DNA from: an uncultured Marvinbryantia sp.
GTDB lineage: Bacteria; Bacillota; Clostridia; Lachnospirales; Lachnospiraceae
Direction: 5' to 3'
Length of the DNA: 6,149 nt
Assembly: GCA_947624335.1 (NCBI GenBank)
Contig: CANQJX010000111.1
Location: 1-6,149 of the forward strand
Under the pieces are notes generated by a model, which saw only the letters and a program-made list of their open reading frames with translations, had not been told where the DNA came from and searched no databases. Below are positions 1-6,149 of the stretch, piece by piece; position 1 is the first letter of the stretch; the number at the start of each line of letters is the position of its first letter. The position numbers and the translations under genes are program-made.

Positions 1-285
1 TTAAGGTGTTATGTATTGATAGATTTGAAGATTGATAAGTTGACACATCAGGATCTGGGACAGATGATGATGTATGTACATTACTATGATAGATATGAGA
101 AACTTCCGGAGGAAAATCCGACAGTTGGGATTCTGTTATGTAAGGAAAAAGACGATACTCTTGTAGAGATTACACTGCCGGATGATGCCAATATCTATGC
201 TTCAGAGTATCAATTATATTTGCCGGATAAGAAGGAACTTCAGAAGAAATTAAAGGAATGGATAGAAGAAGGACCGGATTTGTAG
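1..285 (+). CDS. yhcG: YhcG/DUF1016 family PD-(D/E)XK nuclease, C-terminal part (5' end outside window)
   Basis: The frame is open from the first base to the TAG at 283-285, giving 94 codons. I recognise them as the C-terminal nuclease half of the YhcG (DUF1016) family. The fragment opens directly in the nuclease core: IDLK at residues 7-10 supplies the D-x-K of the PD-(D/E)XK motif, and Q21-x3-Y25 fits the usual Gln/Tyr helix that follows. Later hallmarks are the segments YYDRYEKLPEENPT and GILLCKEKDD, then a Lys/Glu-rich C-terminal helix. Full family members are roughly 340-350 residues (from memory), so about 250 residues should lie to the left. A TTG at 16-18 could be read as a start, but the codons before it already match the family, so the gene is cut by the window edge. 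The family is a predicted nuclease, often found near defence or mobile loci; the exact substrate is uncertain. The stretch is about 36% G+C, clearly lower than the genes downstream. Confidence 0.88.
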   Translation, partial: LRCYVLIDLKIDKLTHQDLGQMMMYVHYYDRYEKLPEENPTVGILLCKEKDDTLVEITLPDDANIYASEYQLYLPDKKELQKKLKEWIEEGPDL

Positions 286-390
286 ACATAAACATTCAGT
301 ATGGCGTTATATGCAGATATTGGCAAAAGCAGATGTCCTTGAATCCAATGGAAATACAAAGGGACATATCGGCAGAAGCCAAACCAGAAT

Positions 391-395
391 AGGAG
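391..395 (+). promoter_or_regulatory. Ribosome binding site deciding the sce7726 gene start
   Basis: AGGAG lies 5 bases before the ATG at 401. The only earlier in-frame ATG (311) has no purine-rich ribosome site in front of it, so this site favours translation from 401. Confidence 0.65.
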
Positions 396-400
396 CCGAC

Positions 401-1045
401 ATGAGCGTACTACACGATAAAGATATCCGGGAACCGTTGTTTGACTTTCTGGAGGAGACATACGGCAAAGTCCGGATAATAGAGGAAAAACGCATGGGGG
501 GATCGCGGGCGGATATCGTGATGATCACGCCGCAAGCGGTAGTAGGAATCGAGATCAAAAGCGACGCCGATACCTATGCCCGCCTTTCCGGTCAGGTGGA
601 GGACTACGACCAATACTATGACCGGAATTATATCGTGGCGGGGACCAGGCACGCGCACCATGTACAGGAACATGTTCCTTCCTATTGGGGGATCATTACC
701 GTGGAAGCGGAAGAAAAGCGGACAGACTTTTATGTGCTGCGGGAAGCGCAGCCAAACCCGCGCTTGGACTGGAAGAAAAAACTGAGCATCCTGTGGCGTC
801 CGGAACTTGCGCACATACAGGAATTAAACGCAATGCCCAAGTACGCGCGCAACAGCAAAGAATTTGTGATCGACAAAATTTTGCTCAACGTACCGCAGGA
901 AATATTGGGGGCGCAGATCTGCGAAGAACTGTTCGAGCGCGATTACAATAAAATCATGGAAACCATCAACGCATACCGGGAGCAGCACGGGCAGCACAAA
1001 CGCCGGAAAACAAAGAGAAAAAGGAGAAAATATCGTCGAATATAG
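401..1045 (+). CDS. sce7726 family protein, predicted PD-(D/E)XK nuclease
   Basis: The 214-residue product matches my recollection of the sce7726 family, compact single-domain proteins of the PD-(D/E)XK nuclease fold. Visible motifs are HDKDIREPL at residues 5-13 with E11 in the first helix; the core with D38 (in SRAD), then E51-I-K53 (in GIEIKSD); and Q65-x3-Y69 as the helix that follows the active site. WWG-like and WRPEL segments later in the chain are also family-like. The C-terminus is strikingly basic: 12 of the last 15 residues are Lys or Arg, which suggests nucleic-acid contact. The ATG at 401 was chosen because AGGAG precedes it and family similarity begins at its third or fourth residue; the frame is open 30 codons further upstream to an ATG at 311. 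The gene lies 115 bp after the YhcG-like gene. Fold and likely metal-dependent nuclease activity are inferred from motifs; biological role and substrate are unknown. Confidence 0.85.
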   Translation: MSVLHDKDIREPLFDFLEETYGKVRIIEEKRMGGSRADIVMITPQAVVGIEIKSDADTYARLSGQVEDYDQYYDRNYIVAGTRHAHHVQEHVPSYWGIITVEAEEKRTDFYVLREAQPNPRLDWKKKLSILWRPELAHIQELNAMPKYARNSKEFVIDKILLNVPQEILGAQICEELFERDYNKIMETINAYREQHGQHKRRKTKRKRRKYRRI

Positions 1046-1073
1046 TTGAAAAAAATACAGGATATGGTAAACT
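1046..1073 (+). promoter_or_regulatory. Candidate extended -10 promoter for the M60 peptidase gene
   Basis: TTGAAA (1046-1051) is followed after 16 bases by TAAACT (1068-1073), which is preceded by TGG (1065-1067), the TGn of an extended -10 element. The -35 box starts immediately after the stop codon of the sce7726 gene. Transcription would begin near 1080, leaving a leader of about 50 bases before the ATG at 1132. This suggests the peptidase is expressed independently of the two nuclease genes. It is a sequence match only. Confidence 0.6.
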
Positions 1074-1074
1074 G

Positions 1075-1084
1075 TACTTAAGTA
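1075..1084. promoter_or_regulatory. 10-bp perfect palindrome at the expected transcription start
   Basis: TACTTAAGTA is its own reverse complement and sits just downstream of the candidate -10 box, where a repressor could block initiation. It is short and AT-rich, so chance occurrence is quite possible. Confidence 0.25.
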
Positions 1085-1113
1085 TACACAAATAGGGGTA
1101 GTGTATCGTTAAT

Positions 1114-1121
1114 AAGGGAGG
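1114..1121 (+). promoter_or_regulatory. Strong ribosome binding site of the M60 peptidase gene
   Basis: AAGGGAGG ends 10 bases before the ATG at 1132. The spacing is slightly long but workable in Clostridia. It fixes the start of the large reading frame, which also opens with a proper signal peptide. Confidence 0.8.
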
Positions 1122-1131
1122 ATAAATAAGA

Positions 1132-1203
1132 ATGAAAAAACTGGTGGCAGTATTGCTTACTGGCTGTTTGGTGATGCAGCCATTTTCAAATTCTGTTTTA
1201 GCG
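1132..1203 (+). other. Signal peptide of the M60 peptidase
   Basis: M-K-K is followed by a hydrophobic stretch (LVAVLLTGCLVM) and V22-L23-A24, a standard Ala-x-Ala-like signal peptidase I site before A25. Export by the Sec pathway is expected. A lipobox-like LTGC at residues 9-12 is present but lies very early and inside the hydrophobic core. Confidence 0.85.
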
Positions 1204-4200
1204 GCGGGGGGAGACATAGGCTCCGCTGAGACAGAATTTTTTTCATTGCAGTCAGATACGCAGGAGAGCGCCGGTTCAGAACCGGACAAAGACGCGGATT
1301 GGGAGACGCCAGGCGGGGGAGATACCGAAACGGGCGATACGTCCCAAAGCACGGAAACAGCAACGGAACATCCGCAGGAAACCGCTCCCGATATTTTTGC
1401 GCAAACCGAGACGTCCGAACAGGAAAGCGAAACCGTTTCCGGGGACGAAAACCAAAGCGAAGAGACTTCCGGGACGGAAACGACAACGGAGCCTACTTCG
1501 GAAACGGGGATGTCAGAAGAAGAACTGATTCTGGGGGATCCGATGCAGATTGGGGACGCGCAGGAACCGGAGGACGAATGGGAAAGCCTGCCGGAACTGC
1601 CGGCGATTTCCCTGATGTCCGCCGATCATTGGATGGAAAAATCGTTCCTGGAGGTCGAAGTGATTTCTACACTGCCCTATACGCAGAGCAGAAACATAAC
1701 GGTCAGCATCAGCGGCGGCGCCCTTGCAAGCCGCAGCTTTATCCTTCCAGACGGCGGGAGCGAGAGCGGCGTGGCAAAATTTGAAGTGGCTCCGGGAAGC
1801 TATAAAGTGCGCATCCGCGCGGATAAATTTGCGGATTATGAGCAGACGGTAGAGGTAGGCGCGCGCCAGACAAGCAGGATCGAAGTGGCGACGTCCCGGA
1901 CGGAAAGCGCCGGCGGGACGAGCGGGCTGCGCGGCTGGATGCGTCTGGGCGACGTGACCGGAGATTATGCGATTACGCAGGAAGATATTCAGGAAATTTT
2001 AAATGCGATGCACAGGGGCGCAAATCCGGCGGCATGTAATCTGACGGACGCGTCGGACGACGCGGTGGATCTTGCCGATCTGCAGATCGCCGTCCAGAAT
2101 TTAAACGGTTCTCAGCAGGCGACCGTGCAGACCATGTCGGTGCCGCAGGGCGTAATATCCGAATCAGCGCTGATCGACGGGGAAGAAAACCTTTTGAATG
2201 ACGAAGGTCATACGACCCTGCAGCCGGTCGGCGAAGGCGCGATTTCCGACGACAACCCGGTCGGCATGACCTTTGTGTTTGCGCAGGACGCGCAGCAGGA
2301 ACCTGCGGCGTCGAATCAGCCGCCGGTACTGGAGGGGATGAGCATTCAGGCCCCGGCAGAAGGCGACGGGGAGCAAACGGCGCAGAGCAATATTTCCGCC
2401 GGTACGGTGCAGGTTGCATATCAGCAGGAGGACGGCAGCGAGGGGACTTTTTACCTTTCTATCGGAGGGGCGGTTCCCAAACCGGCGGCGCAGCCCGTAC
2501 TGCAGGCCGCGCCGATTGTAGCGCAGCCAGTGGCGATAAGCGCGATGGCGGCGGACGGACCCATGGCGGAAGAGCCCGGACAGCCGGCGCAGGCGTCGGA
2601 AGATCTGCCGCAGATGATAGAAACGGCGGTTATGCCCGCCGCGGCGCCCGAAGGATCTGCGGTCAGAGTGGAGCCGGACGGCACGCTGGTACTGGATTTT
2701 GGCGGCCAGATTGCGGTAAAGCGCGTGACGATCAACATTACCGGAACCCGCAAAAAAGAAGCGCTGGTAGATATTGCAAAAGTAGAATTTGTCAACGATA
2801 TGGAAAGCCGGATTCCTGCTCCGCAGATGAACATTCCGGAATTTGAGACCATAAAGGGCGCAAACGAAGAAATACAGTTAAGCTGGACGGCGCAGAGCAA
2901 CGTAACGGCCTATGAACTCTATGTGCAGGGGCCGGTAAAGAAAGCTTCCGAGCCGCAGGAGCAGATTGTGCGGGTGGCGGACACCTCGCATACGGTGATA
3001 TCCATTCAGGACAAGCCGTTAAAGAACTTTCAGGATTACACGGTAAAAGTGCGCGCGGTAAACGGGGAATGGAGCAGCCCGTGGTCGGAGCCGCAGACCG
3101 CAAGGCCGGAACCGGAGAGCATCCCGGCGGCCGTCGATAACGTGGTGGTAACGGGCGGTTACCGCTCTTTGCGCGTATCCTGGAAAGACATGGACGACGC
3201 AAACGGCTACATGGTTTATTACGGCGTCAAAACAAAGAATCACACCGTCTTTTATCCGGTGGTGGAAAACTATGCAAAGCCGGTGGACGGGAGCGGATGC
3301 CTTACCACAAACAGCTATACGATCACAGGGCTTGGGGACGGCATGGAATACGAGCTGTATGTGGTCGGCTGGAACGAAAAAGGCTGGGGGCCGGATTCGC
3401 TGCACGCCGTGGCGCAGACCCAGAGCGGGGAGACGCCGGCACTGCCGCAGTACAGGCTGATCAATACTTCAAACGGGGAAGGCGTTCTGACGGCGCACAT
3501 TGTAAACGCCGTCATGGGCACACACAACGGGCAGAAAATGGTGGAAAGTCCGCTCGACGCAGAAAGAAGCGGCAGCAAGCCGCAGATAAGCGGACAGAAT
3601 TTAGACTACAGCCAGTGGGCGTTTGGCGTGGCGGACGATAATTATGCGTCTTACTGGACCAAGAAAGACTGGGACGACGGCGTATCTTATCCGGTTAACG
3701 ATTTCAGCAAAGGAATCACCGTTACGCTGGACCAGGATTATAAGATGAACTATCTTACCTTTACGGCCGCGGACGTGCAGGGCAATCCGGAACGGGCGCG
3801 GATCGTGTACTGGAATACCGAAAACGGCAATACGCCGATGGAAGTAGGGGCAAGCCTGATCCATAAACTGGATGCAAACAACCGCCCGTATTACATCGTA
3901 AAATTCCATCAGGCGGTTACGGCCAATCAGATACAGCTCTGCATCGGAACGGGCTATTCCAGAATCGAGCTGAAAGTGGCGGAGATCCACTTCCACGCTT
4001 ATGATCCGCTGGACGATGAGATCATGGAGCTGTTTGCGGACGAAATGCACACCACGCTTGCCGGGGACGTCACAGAAGAACGGATCCGGACTCTGGAAGA
4101 GCGGCTGAATACGCCGGACGCGAGAGGGGAATACCATCCGCTCTACGATTCGCTGCTGCTGGAATTAAAAGCGGCGCGCGAATTGCTGGGGATGCAGCTG

Positions 4201-6149
4201 GACGAAACCATCGTAATAGAAAATAGCATCACGCCTGCTAAGGACAGACATCTTGGCTTCGGCGGGCTTAATGCGTGGCAGCCGCTTGGCAGAACGGCGG
4301 CGGCGGGCGAAACGCTGATTGTATATGTGGGGCACAATGTGAAGAACATCGGAGAAAATACCAATCTGCGCCTGATCTTTACGCAGTACCACGCGGAGGC
4401 GAACTGTCTGATGAAGACCAGCGGCGTCTTAAAGGTGGGAAGAAACGAAATCCTTGTCCCGGCTGTCAGCACGAATGATTTTGAGCGCGGCGGGCAGATC
4501 TATGTCGCTTATGACGGCGGCAATGCGTCGGACAAATACGGAATCCGCATCAACGGCGGCGTAAGGATCCCCGTTTTAAATATTTACCACAAGACCGGGG
4601 AACAGAAAAAAGCGGCGCTGGAAAAATATGTAAAAGATCTGGAAGCATACGTTGGGACGATTCAGGCAGAACATAACGAGAACCATCTGAACAAGAAGAA
4701 TGTGGATTATGAATACGATCAGCAGAATTGCATCGCCAACGCGACCGATCTGATGATGGATTATATGATGTATTCCGTGCCGGCAACGCAGGTATGGGAA
4801 GCCATCAGCCAGGCGCCCGACCGGGCCGCGCAGCTGGAGACCTCGCTGGATGCGATGGAGCAGACCATGCGCCTGTTCTACCATCACAAAGGCTTAAGCA
4901 ATGCCCCGGAAGCGGGAAGCACAAACGCGCTTCCGTCCCAGCACCTGAATATCCGCTACATGAGAATGTTTGCGGGGGCGTTTATGTATGCTTCCGGCAA
5001 CCATATCGGAGTGGGCTGGAACGAGACAAAAACAGCGGGCTCTGCGTCCGGCTGGGACAGCCTGGGATGGGGCTTTGCGCATGAGATCGGGCACGACATC
5101 AACGAACCGTCCTACGCGGTGGCGGAGATCACCAACAACTACTTTGCGCAGCTGCTCACAAAAGCTGTCAGCGGCACGCGCTTCCAGTACAAAGACGTTT
5201 ACCGGAAAGTGACGTCGGGCGCAATTGGGCGCGCCGCGAACGTGGGAACCCAGTTGGCGCTTTACTGGCAGCTTCATCTGGCGTACGACGATCATCCGGA
5301 CGACCGGCATATCTACGAAAGCTATCAGGAGCAGTTTGACAATCTGTTCTTTGCGCGCGTGGACACCTACTCCAGAAATCCGGGCAAAGCGCCCGAGGAG
5401 GGGCTGACGCTTGGCGGGAATAGCGACCAGAACCTGATGCGGCTAGCCTGCGCGGCGGCAAACAAAAATATCCTTGCCTTCTTTGAACGCTGGGGCATGG
5501 TGCCGGACGAGGAAACCCTCGCTTATGCAAATAAGTTTGAAAAAGAAACGAAAGCGCTCTATTATGTGAACGACGATGCGCGGGATTATCGGGCGGCGCA
5601 CCGGGAAAGCGATGCAAATGCGGTCGGCGCGCAGGTGGAGGCGTCGGCGTCCGGCACGGATAACCAGGTCAGCGTCACCATGAGTACGGATCTGCAGGCC
5701 GATGCCGTTCTGGGATATGAAATCACAAGAAGCATGTTCTCGGACGGGGAAAGACAGTCGGAGGTAATCGGGTTCTGCCTTGCGCGGGAAGACGGTTCCG
5801 CCGTCTTTACGGACACAGTTTCCACAATCGATAACCGCGTGATGCAGTACGAAGTACGCGTGGTGGATAAATTCCTCAACTATTCCGCGCCTGCGGACGC
5901 GGGATCTGTAAAGATTTCCACCGGCGGCGCAATCGGAAAAGACAGTTGGACAGTAACGACGAATATGACGTCCGAAGACGACGTGGCGGTGCCGCGCGGG
6001 CACGACGATCCGGACGGCGGCTATGACGCGCAGAGCGGTACGGCGGGCATACAGTACAGTATCGCCAGGATCATCGACAATGAACGCACGGAAAATCCGT
6101 ACCGGGGAACTTCGCAGGGCAGCGCCGAGATCGTGATTGACATGCACAG
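1132..6149 (+). CDS. Secreted modular M60-family (enhancin/mucinase-like) zinc metallopeptidase, 3' end outside window
   Basis: I read the frame codon by codon: 1672 codons without a stop, ending in a partial codon at the window edge. Order by residue: signal peptide 1-24; acidic Ser/Thr/Glu linker 28-163; small beta domain 164-261; dockerin-like pair 273-326; discoidin-like domain 327-563 with an Ala/Pro-rich insert at about 447-508; FN3 domains 564-660 and 664-766; second discoidin/CBM32-like domain 777-958; helical spacer 959-1027; M60 domain about 1044-1383; post-catalytic domain to about 1490; FN3-like domain about 1500-1603; start of another discoidin-like domain from 1604. The active site is H1317-E1318-x2-H1321, with E1332 as the expected third zinc ligand. 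Known M60 enzymes cleave O-glycosylated proteins such as mucins outside the cell, so host glycoprotein breakdown is the likely role; the exact substrate is inferred. Anchoring cannot be judged without the C-terminus. The gene has its own promoter candidate and ribosome site, and sits 86 bp after the sce7726 gene. Confidence 0.92.
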   Translation, partial: MKKLVAVLLTGCLVMQPFSNSVLAAGGDIGSAETEFFSLQSDTQESAGSEPDKDADWETPGGGDTETGDTSQSTETATEHPQETAPDIFAQTETSEQESETVSGDENQSEETSGTETTTEPTSETGMSEEELILGDPMQIGDAQEPEDEWESLPELPAISLMSADHWMEKSFLEVEVISTLPYTQSRNITVSISGGALASRSFILPDGGSESGVAKFEVAPGSYKVRIRADKFADYEQTVEVGARQTSRIEVATSRTESAGGTSGLRGWMRLGDVTGDYAITQEDIQEILNAMHRGANPAACNLTDASDDAVDLADLQIAVQNLNGSQQATVQTMSVPQGVISESALIDGEENLLNDEGHTTLQPVGEGAISDDNPVGMTFVFAQDAQQEPAASNQPPVLEGMSIQAPAEGDGEQTAQSNISAGTVQVAYQQEDGSEGTFYLSIGGAVPKPAAQPVLQAAPIVAQPVAISAMAADGPMAEEPGQPAQASEDLPQMIETAVMPAAAPEGSAVRVEPDGTLVLDFGGQIAVKRVTINITGTRKKEALVDIAKVEFVNDMESRIPAPQMNIPEFETIKGANEEIQLSWTAQSNVTAYELYVQGPVKKASEPQEQIVRVADTSHTVISIQDKPLKNFQDYTVKVRAVNGEWSSPWSEPQTARPEPESIPAAVDNVVVTGGYRSLRVSWKDMDDANGYMVYYGVKTKNHTVFYPVVENYAKPVDGSGCLTTNSYTITGLGDGMEYELYVVGWNEKGWGPDSLHAVAQTQSGETPALPQYRLINTSNGEGVLTAHIVNAVMGTHNGQKMVESPLDAERSGSKPQISGQNLDYSQWAFGVADDNYASYWTKKDWDDGVSYPVNDFSKGITVTLDQDYKMNYLTFTAADVQGNPERARIVYWNTENGNTPMEVGASLIHKLDANNRPYYIVKFHQAVTANQIQLCIGTGYSRIELKVAEIHFHAYDPLDDEIMELFADEMHTTLAGDVTEERIRTLEERLNTPDARGEYHPLYDSLLLELKAARELLGMQLDETIVIENSITPAKDRHLGFGGLNAWQPLGRTAAAGETLIVYVGHNVKNIGENTNLRLIFTQYHAEANCLMKTSGVLKVGRNEILVPAVSTNDFERGGQIYVAYDGGNASDKYGIRINGGVRIPVLNIYHKTGEQKKAALEKYVKDLEAYVGTIQAEHNENHLNKKNVDYEYDQQNCIANATDLMMDYMMYSVPATQVWEAISQAPDRAAQLETSLDAMEQTMRLFYHHKGLSNAPEAGSTNALPSQHLNIRYMRMFAGAFMYASGNHIGVGWNETKTAGSASGWDSLGWGFAHEIGHDINEPSYAVAEITNNYFAQLLTKAVSGTRFQYKDVYRKVTSGAIGRAANVGTQLALYWQLHLAYDDHPDDRHIYESYQEQFDNLFFARVDTYSRNPGKAPEEGLTLGGNSDQNLMRLACAAANKNILAFFERWGMVPDEETLAYANKFEKETKALYYVNDDARDYRAAHRESDANAVGAQVEASASGTDNQVSVTMSTDLQADAVLGYEITRSMFSDGERQSEVIGFCLAREDGSAVFTDTVSTIDNRVMQYEVRVVDKFLNYSAPADAGSVKISTGGAIGKDSWTVTTNMTSEDDVAVPRGHDDPDGGYDAQSGTAGIQYSIARIIDNERTENPYRGTSQGSAEIVIDMH
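1213..1620 (+). other. Acidic Ser/Thr/Glu-rich low-complexity linker
   Basis: Residues 28-163 are dominated by Thr, Ser, Glu, Asp and Gly, with recurring ETxT/TETxS-type units and few hydrophobic residues until about residue 135. At DNA level there are degenerate repeats of ACGGAAAC-like units. This is probably a disordered spacer between the mature N-terminus and the first folded domain, and possibly glycosylated. Confidence 0.75.
1948..2109 (+). other. Internal dockerin-like calcium-binding module
   Basis: Residues 273-326 contain two EF-hand-like loops, each followed by a helix. Loop one fits the dockerin pattern: D274, T276, D278, I281, T282 and D285, then the helix IQEILNAM. Loop two is degenerate: D309, V312, D313 and D316 can be placed, followed by LQIAVQNL, but the first calcium positions are altered or carry an insertion. 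Type I dockerins bind cohesins in multi-enzyme complexes, and clostridial mucin-active enzymes are known to carry them. The mid-protein position is unusual. Confidence 0.7.
2110..2820 (+). other. Discoidin-like beta domain interrupted by an Ala/Pro-rich insert
   Basis: Residues 327-446 and 509-563 look like two parts of one beta-sandwich. The second part (DGTLVLDFGGQ, then VKRVTINITGT and IAKVEFVNDM) resembles the end of discoidin/F5-8 domains seen in clostridial M60 proteins. Between them, residues about 447-508 (2470-2655) are Ala, Pro, Gln and Glu rich; one line of this stretch (2521-2580) is 43 of 60 G/C. Assignment to the discoidin fold is by style and is the least certain domain call. 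Confidence 0.5.
2821..3429 (+). other. Two fibronectin type III domains
   Basis: Residues 564-660 and 664-766 each show the FN3 pattern. The first has IQLSWTAQ, a central YELYV strand, YTVKVRAVN, and a closing WSEPQTA. The second has LRVSWKDMDDANGYMVYYG, YTITGL, YELYVVGWNEKGWG. They probably act as spacers between carbohydrate-binding and catalytic parts. Confidence 0.8.
3460..4005 (+). other. Discoidin/CBM32-like domain before the catalytic part
   Basis: Residues 777-958 have the layout of a galactose-binding-like beta-sandwich: a DDNYASYWT segment typical of the early ligand/calcium side, a GITVTLDQDYKMNYLTF strand pair, and a closing strand pair with IQLCIGTG and LKVAEIHFHAYD. Such domains in M60 proteins bind sugars on host glycans. 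The exact ligand cannot be read from the sequence. Confidence 0.65.
4261..5280 (+). other. M60 catalytic domain
   Basis: The domain opens with LNAWQPLGRT and a beta-rich part with ETLIVYVGH, followed by IYVAYDGG and VRIPVLNIY. The zinc site is at 5080-5127: HEIGH (H1317, E1318, H1321), with E1332 ten residues on in AVAEITNNYFAQ. This fits the published M60 pattern HExxH-x(8-28)-E. E1318 would be the general base; H1317, H1321 and E1332 the zinc ligands. No key residue is missing, so the enzyme is predicted to be active. Confidence 0.92.
5941..6149 (+). other. Start of a further discoidin-like domain, cut by the window edge
   Basis: From residue 1604 (DSWTVTTNMTSEDD) the chain has the opening of a discoidin/F5-8-type domain, continuing to ARIIDN, NPYRGTSQG and AEIVIDMH, where the DNA ends. 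An Asp-rich loop (HDDPDGGYDAQ, residues 1624-1634) is included. The preceding FN3-like domain (about 1500-1603) separates it from the catalytic part. Confidence 0.6.

Noticed and set aside
16..285. Small independent gene starting at TTG 16
   Set aside because: Codons 1-5 of the window already match the YhcG nuclease core and the frame is open to the edge, so this is the end of a longer gene.
311..400. Longer start for the sce7726 gene at ATG 311
   Set aside because: No ribosome site precedes it, and the extra 30 residues do not resemble the family, whereas ATG 401 has AGGAG in front and family similarity starts there.
1156..1167. Lipobox (LTGC, residues 9-12) making the M60 protein a lipoprotein
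   Set aside because: The hydrophobic core before the Cys would be only about 6-8 residues and continues past it; a normal signal peptidase I site follows at residue 24.
1299..1784. Plus-strand open frame of 161 codons in another phase
   Set aside because: It overlaps the linker and first beta domain of the M60 protein and gives an Arg/Gly-rich low-complexity product, a frame shadow.
3601..4137. Minus-strand open frame of 178 codons
   Set aside because: It is antisense to the second discoidin-like domain and helical spacer of the M60 protein, with no family resemblance; an artefact of GC-rich codon use.
5443..6147. Minus-strand open frame of 234 codons
   Set aside because: It lies wholly inside the M60 gene, which has a continuous frame and recognisable domains here. 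The antisense protein shows no known motif and is rich in Arg/His/Val as expected for the mirror of GC-rich coding DNA.
1..6149. CRISPR array, tRNA, rRNA, insertion sequence or transcription terminator
   Set aside because: I saw no regularly spaced repeats, no cloverleaf-like stretch, no transposase reading frame or terminal inverted repeats, and no GC stem followed by a T-run in either gap.

Overview
The window looks like chromosomal DNA from a Gram-positive gut anaerobe of the Clostridia, most likely Lachnospiraceae. The reasons are the GGAGG-type ribosome sites, the short Lys-Lys signal peptide, a dockerin-like calcium module, and a giant secreted mucinase-type peptidase. The family-level placement is inferred from protein style. 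No rRNA or marker gene is present to confirm it.

Layout, all on the + strand. (1) Positions 1-285 hold the 3' end of a YhcG/DUF1016 PD-(D/E)XK nuclease gene that begins left of the window. It is AT-rich: 87 G/C in the first 240 bases, about 36%. (2) Positions 401-1045 hold a complete gene for an sce7726-family PD-(D/E)XK protein with a strongly basic tail. (3) An 86-bp gap (1046-1131) carries a good candidate extended -10 promoter, a small palindrome at the expected transcription start, and a strong ribosome binding site. (4) From 1132 to the right edge runs one uninterrupted reading frame of 1672 codons with no stop. It encodes the N-terminal part of a very large secreted M60-family (enhancin/mucinase-like) zinc metallopeptidase.

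The M60 protein reads, in order: signal peptide; acidic Ser/Thr/Glu-rich linker; small beta domain; internal dockerin-like pair; discoidin-like domain split by an Ala/Pro-rich insert; two fibronectin type III (FN3) domains; a second discoidin/CBM32-like domain; helical spacer; M60 catalytic domain with HEIGH and a downstream Glu; a post-catalytic domain; an FN3-like domain; and the beginning of another discoidin-like domain cut by the window edge. By analogy with characterised M60 enzymes it would act outside the cell on O-glycosylated proteins such as mucins, with the discoidin-like modules binding glycans.

The two nuclease-fold proteins on the left and the peptidase on the right appear functionally unrelated. 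The peptidase has its own promoter candidate. There is no CRISPR array, tRNA, rRNA, insertion sequence or convincing terminator in the window. The 115-bp gap at 286-400 holds only the ribosome site for the sce7726 gene and no clear promoter.
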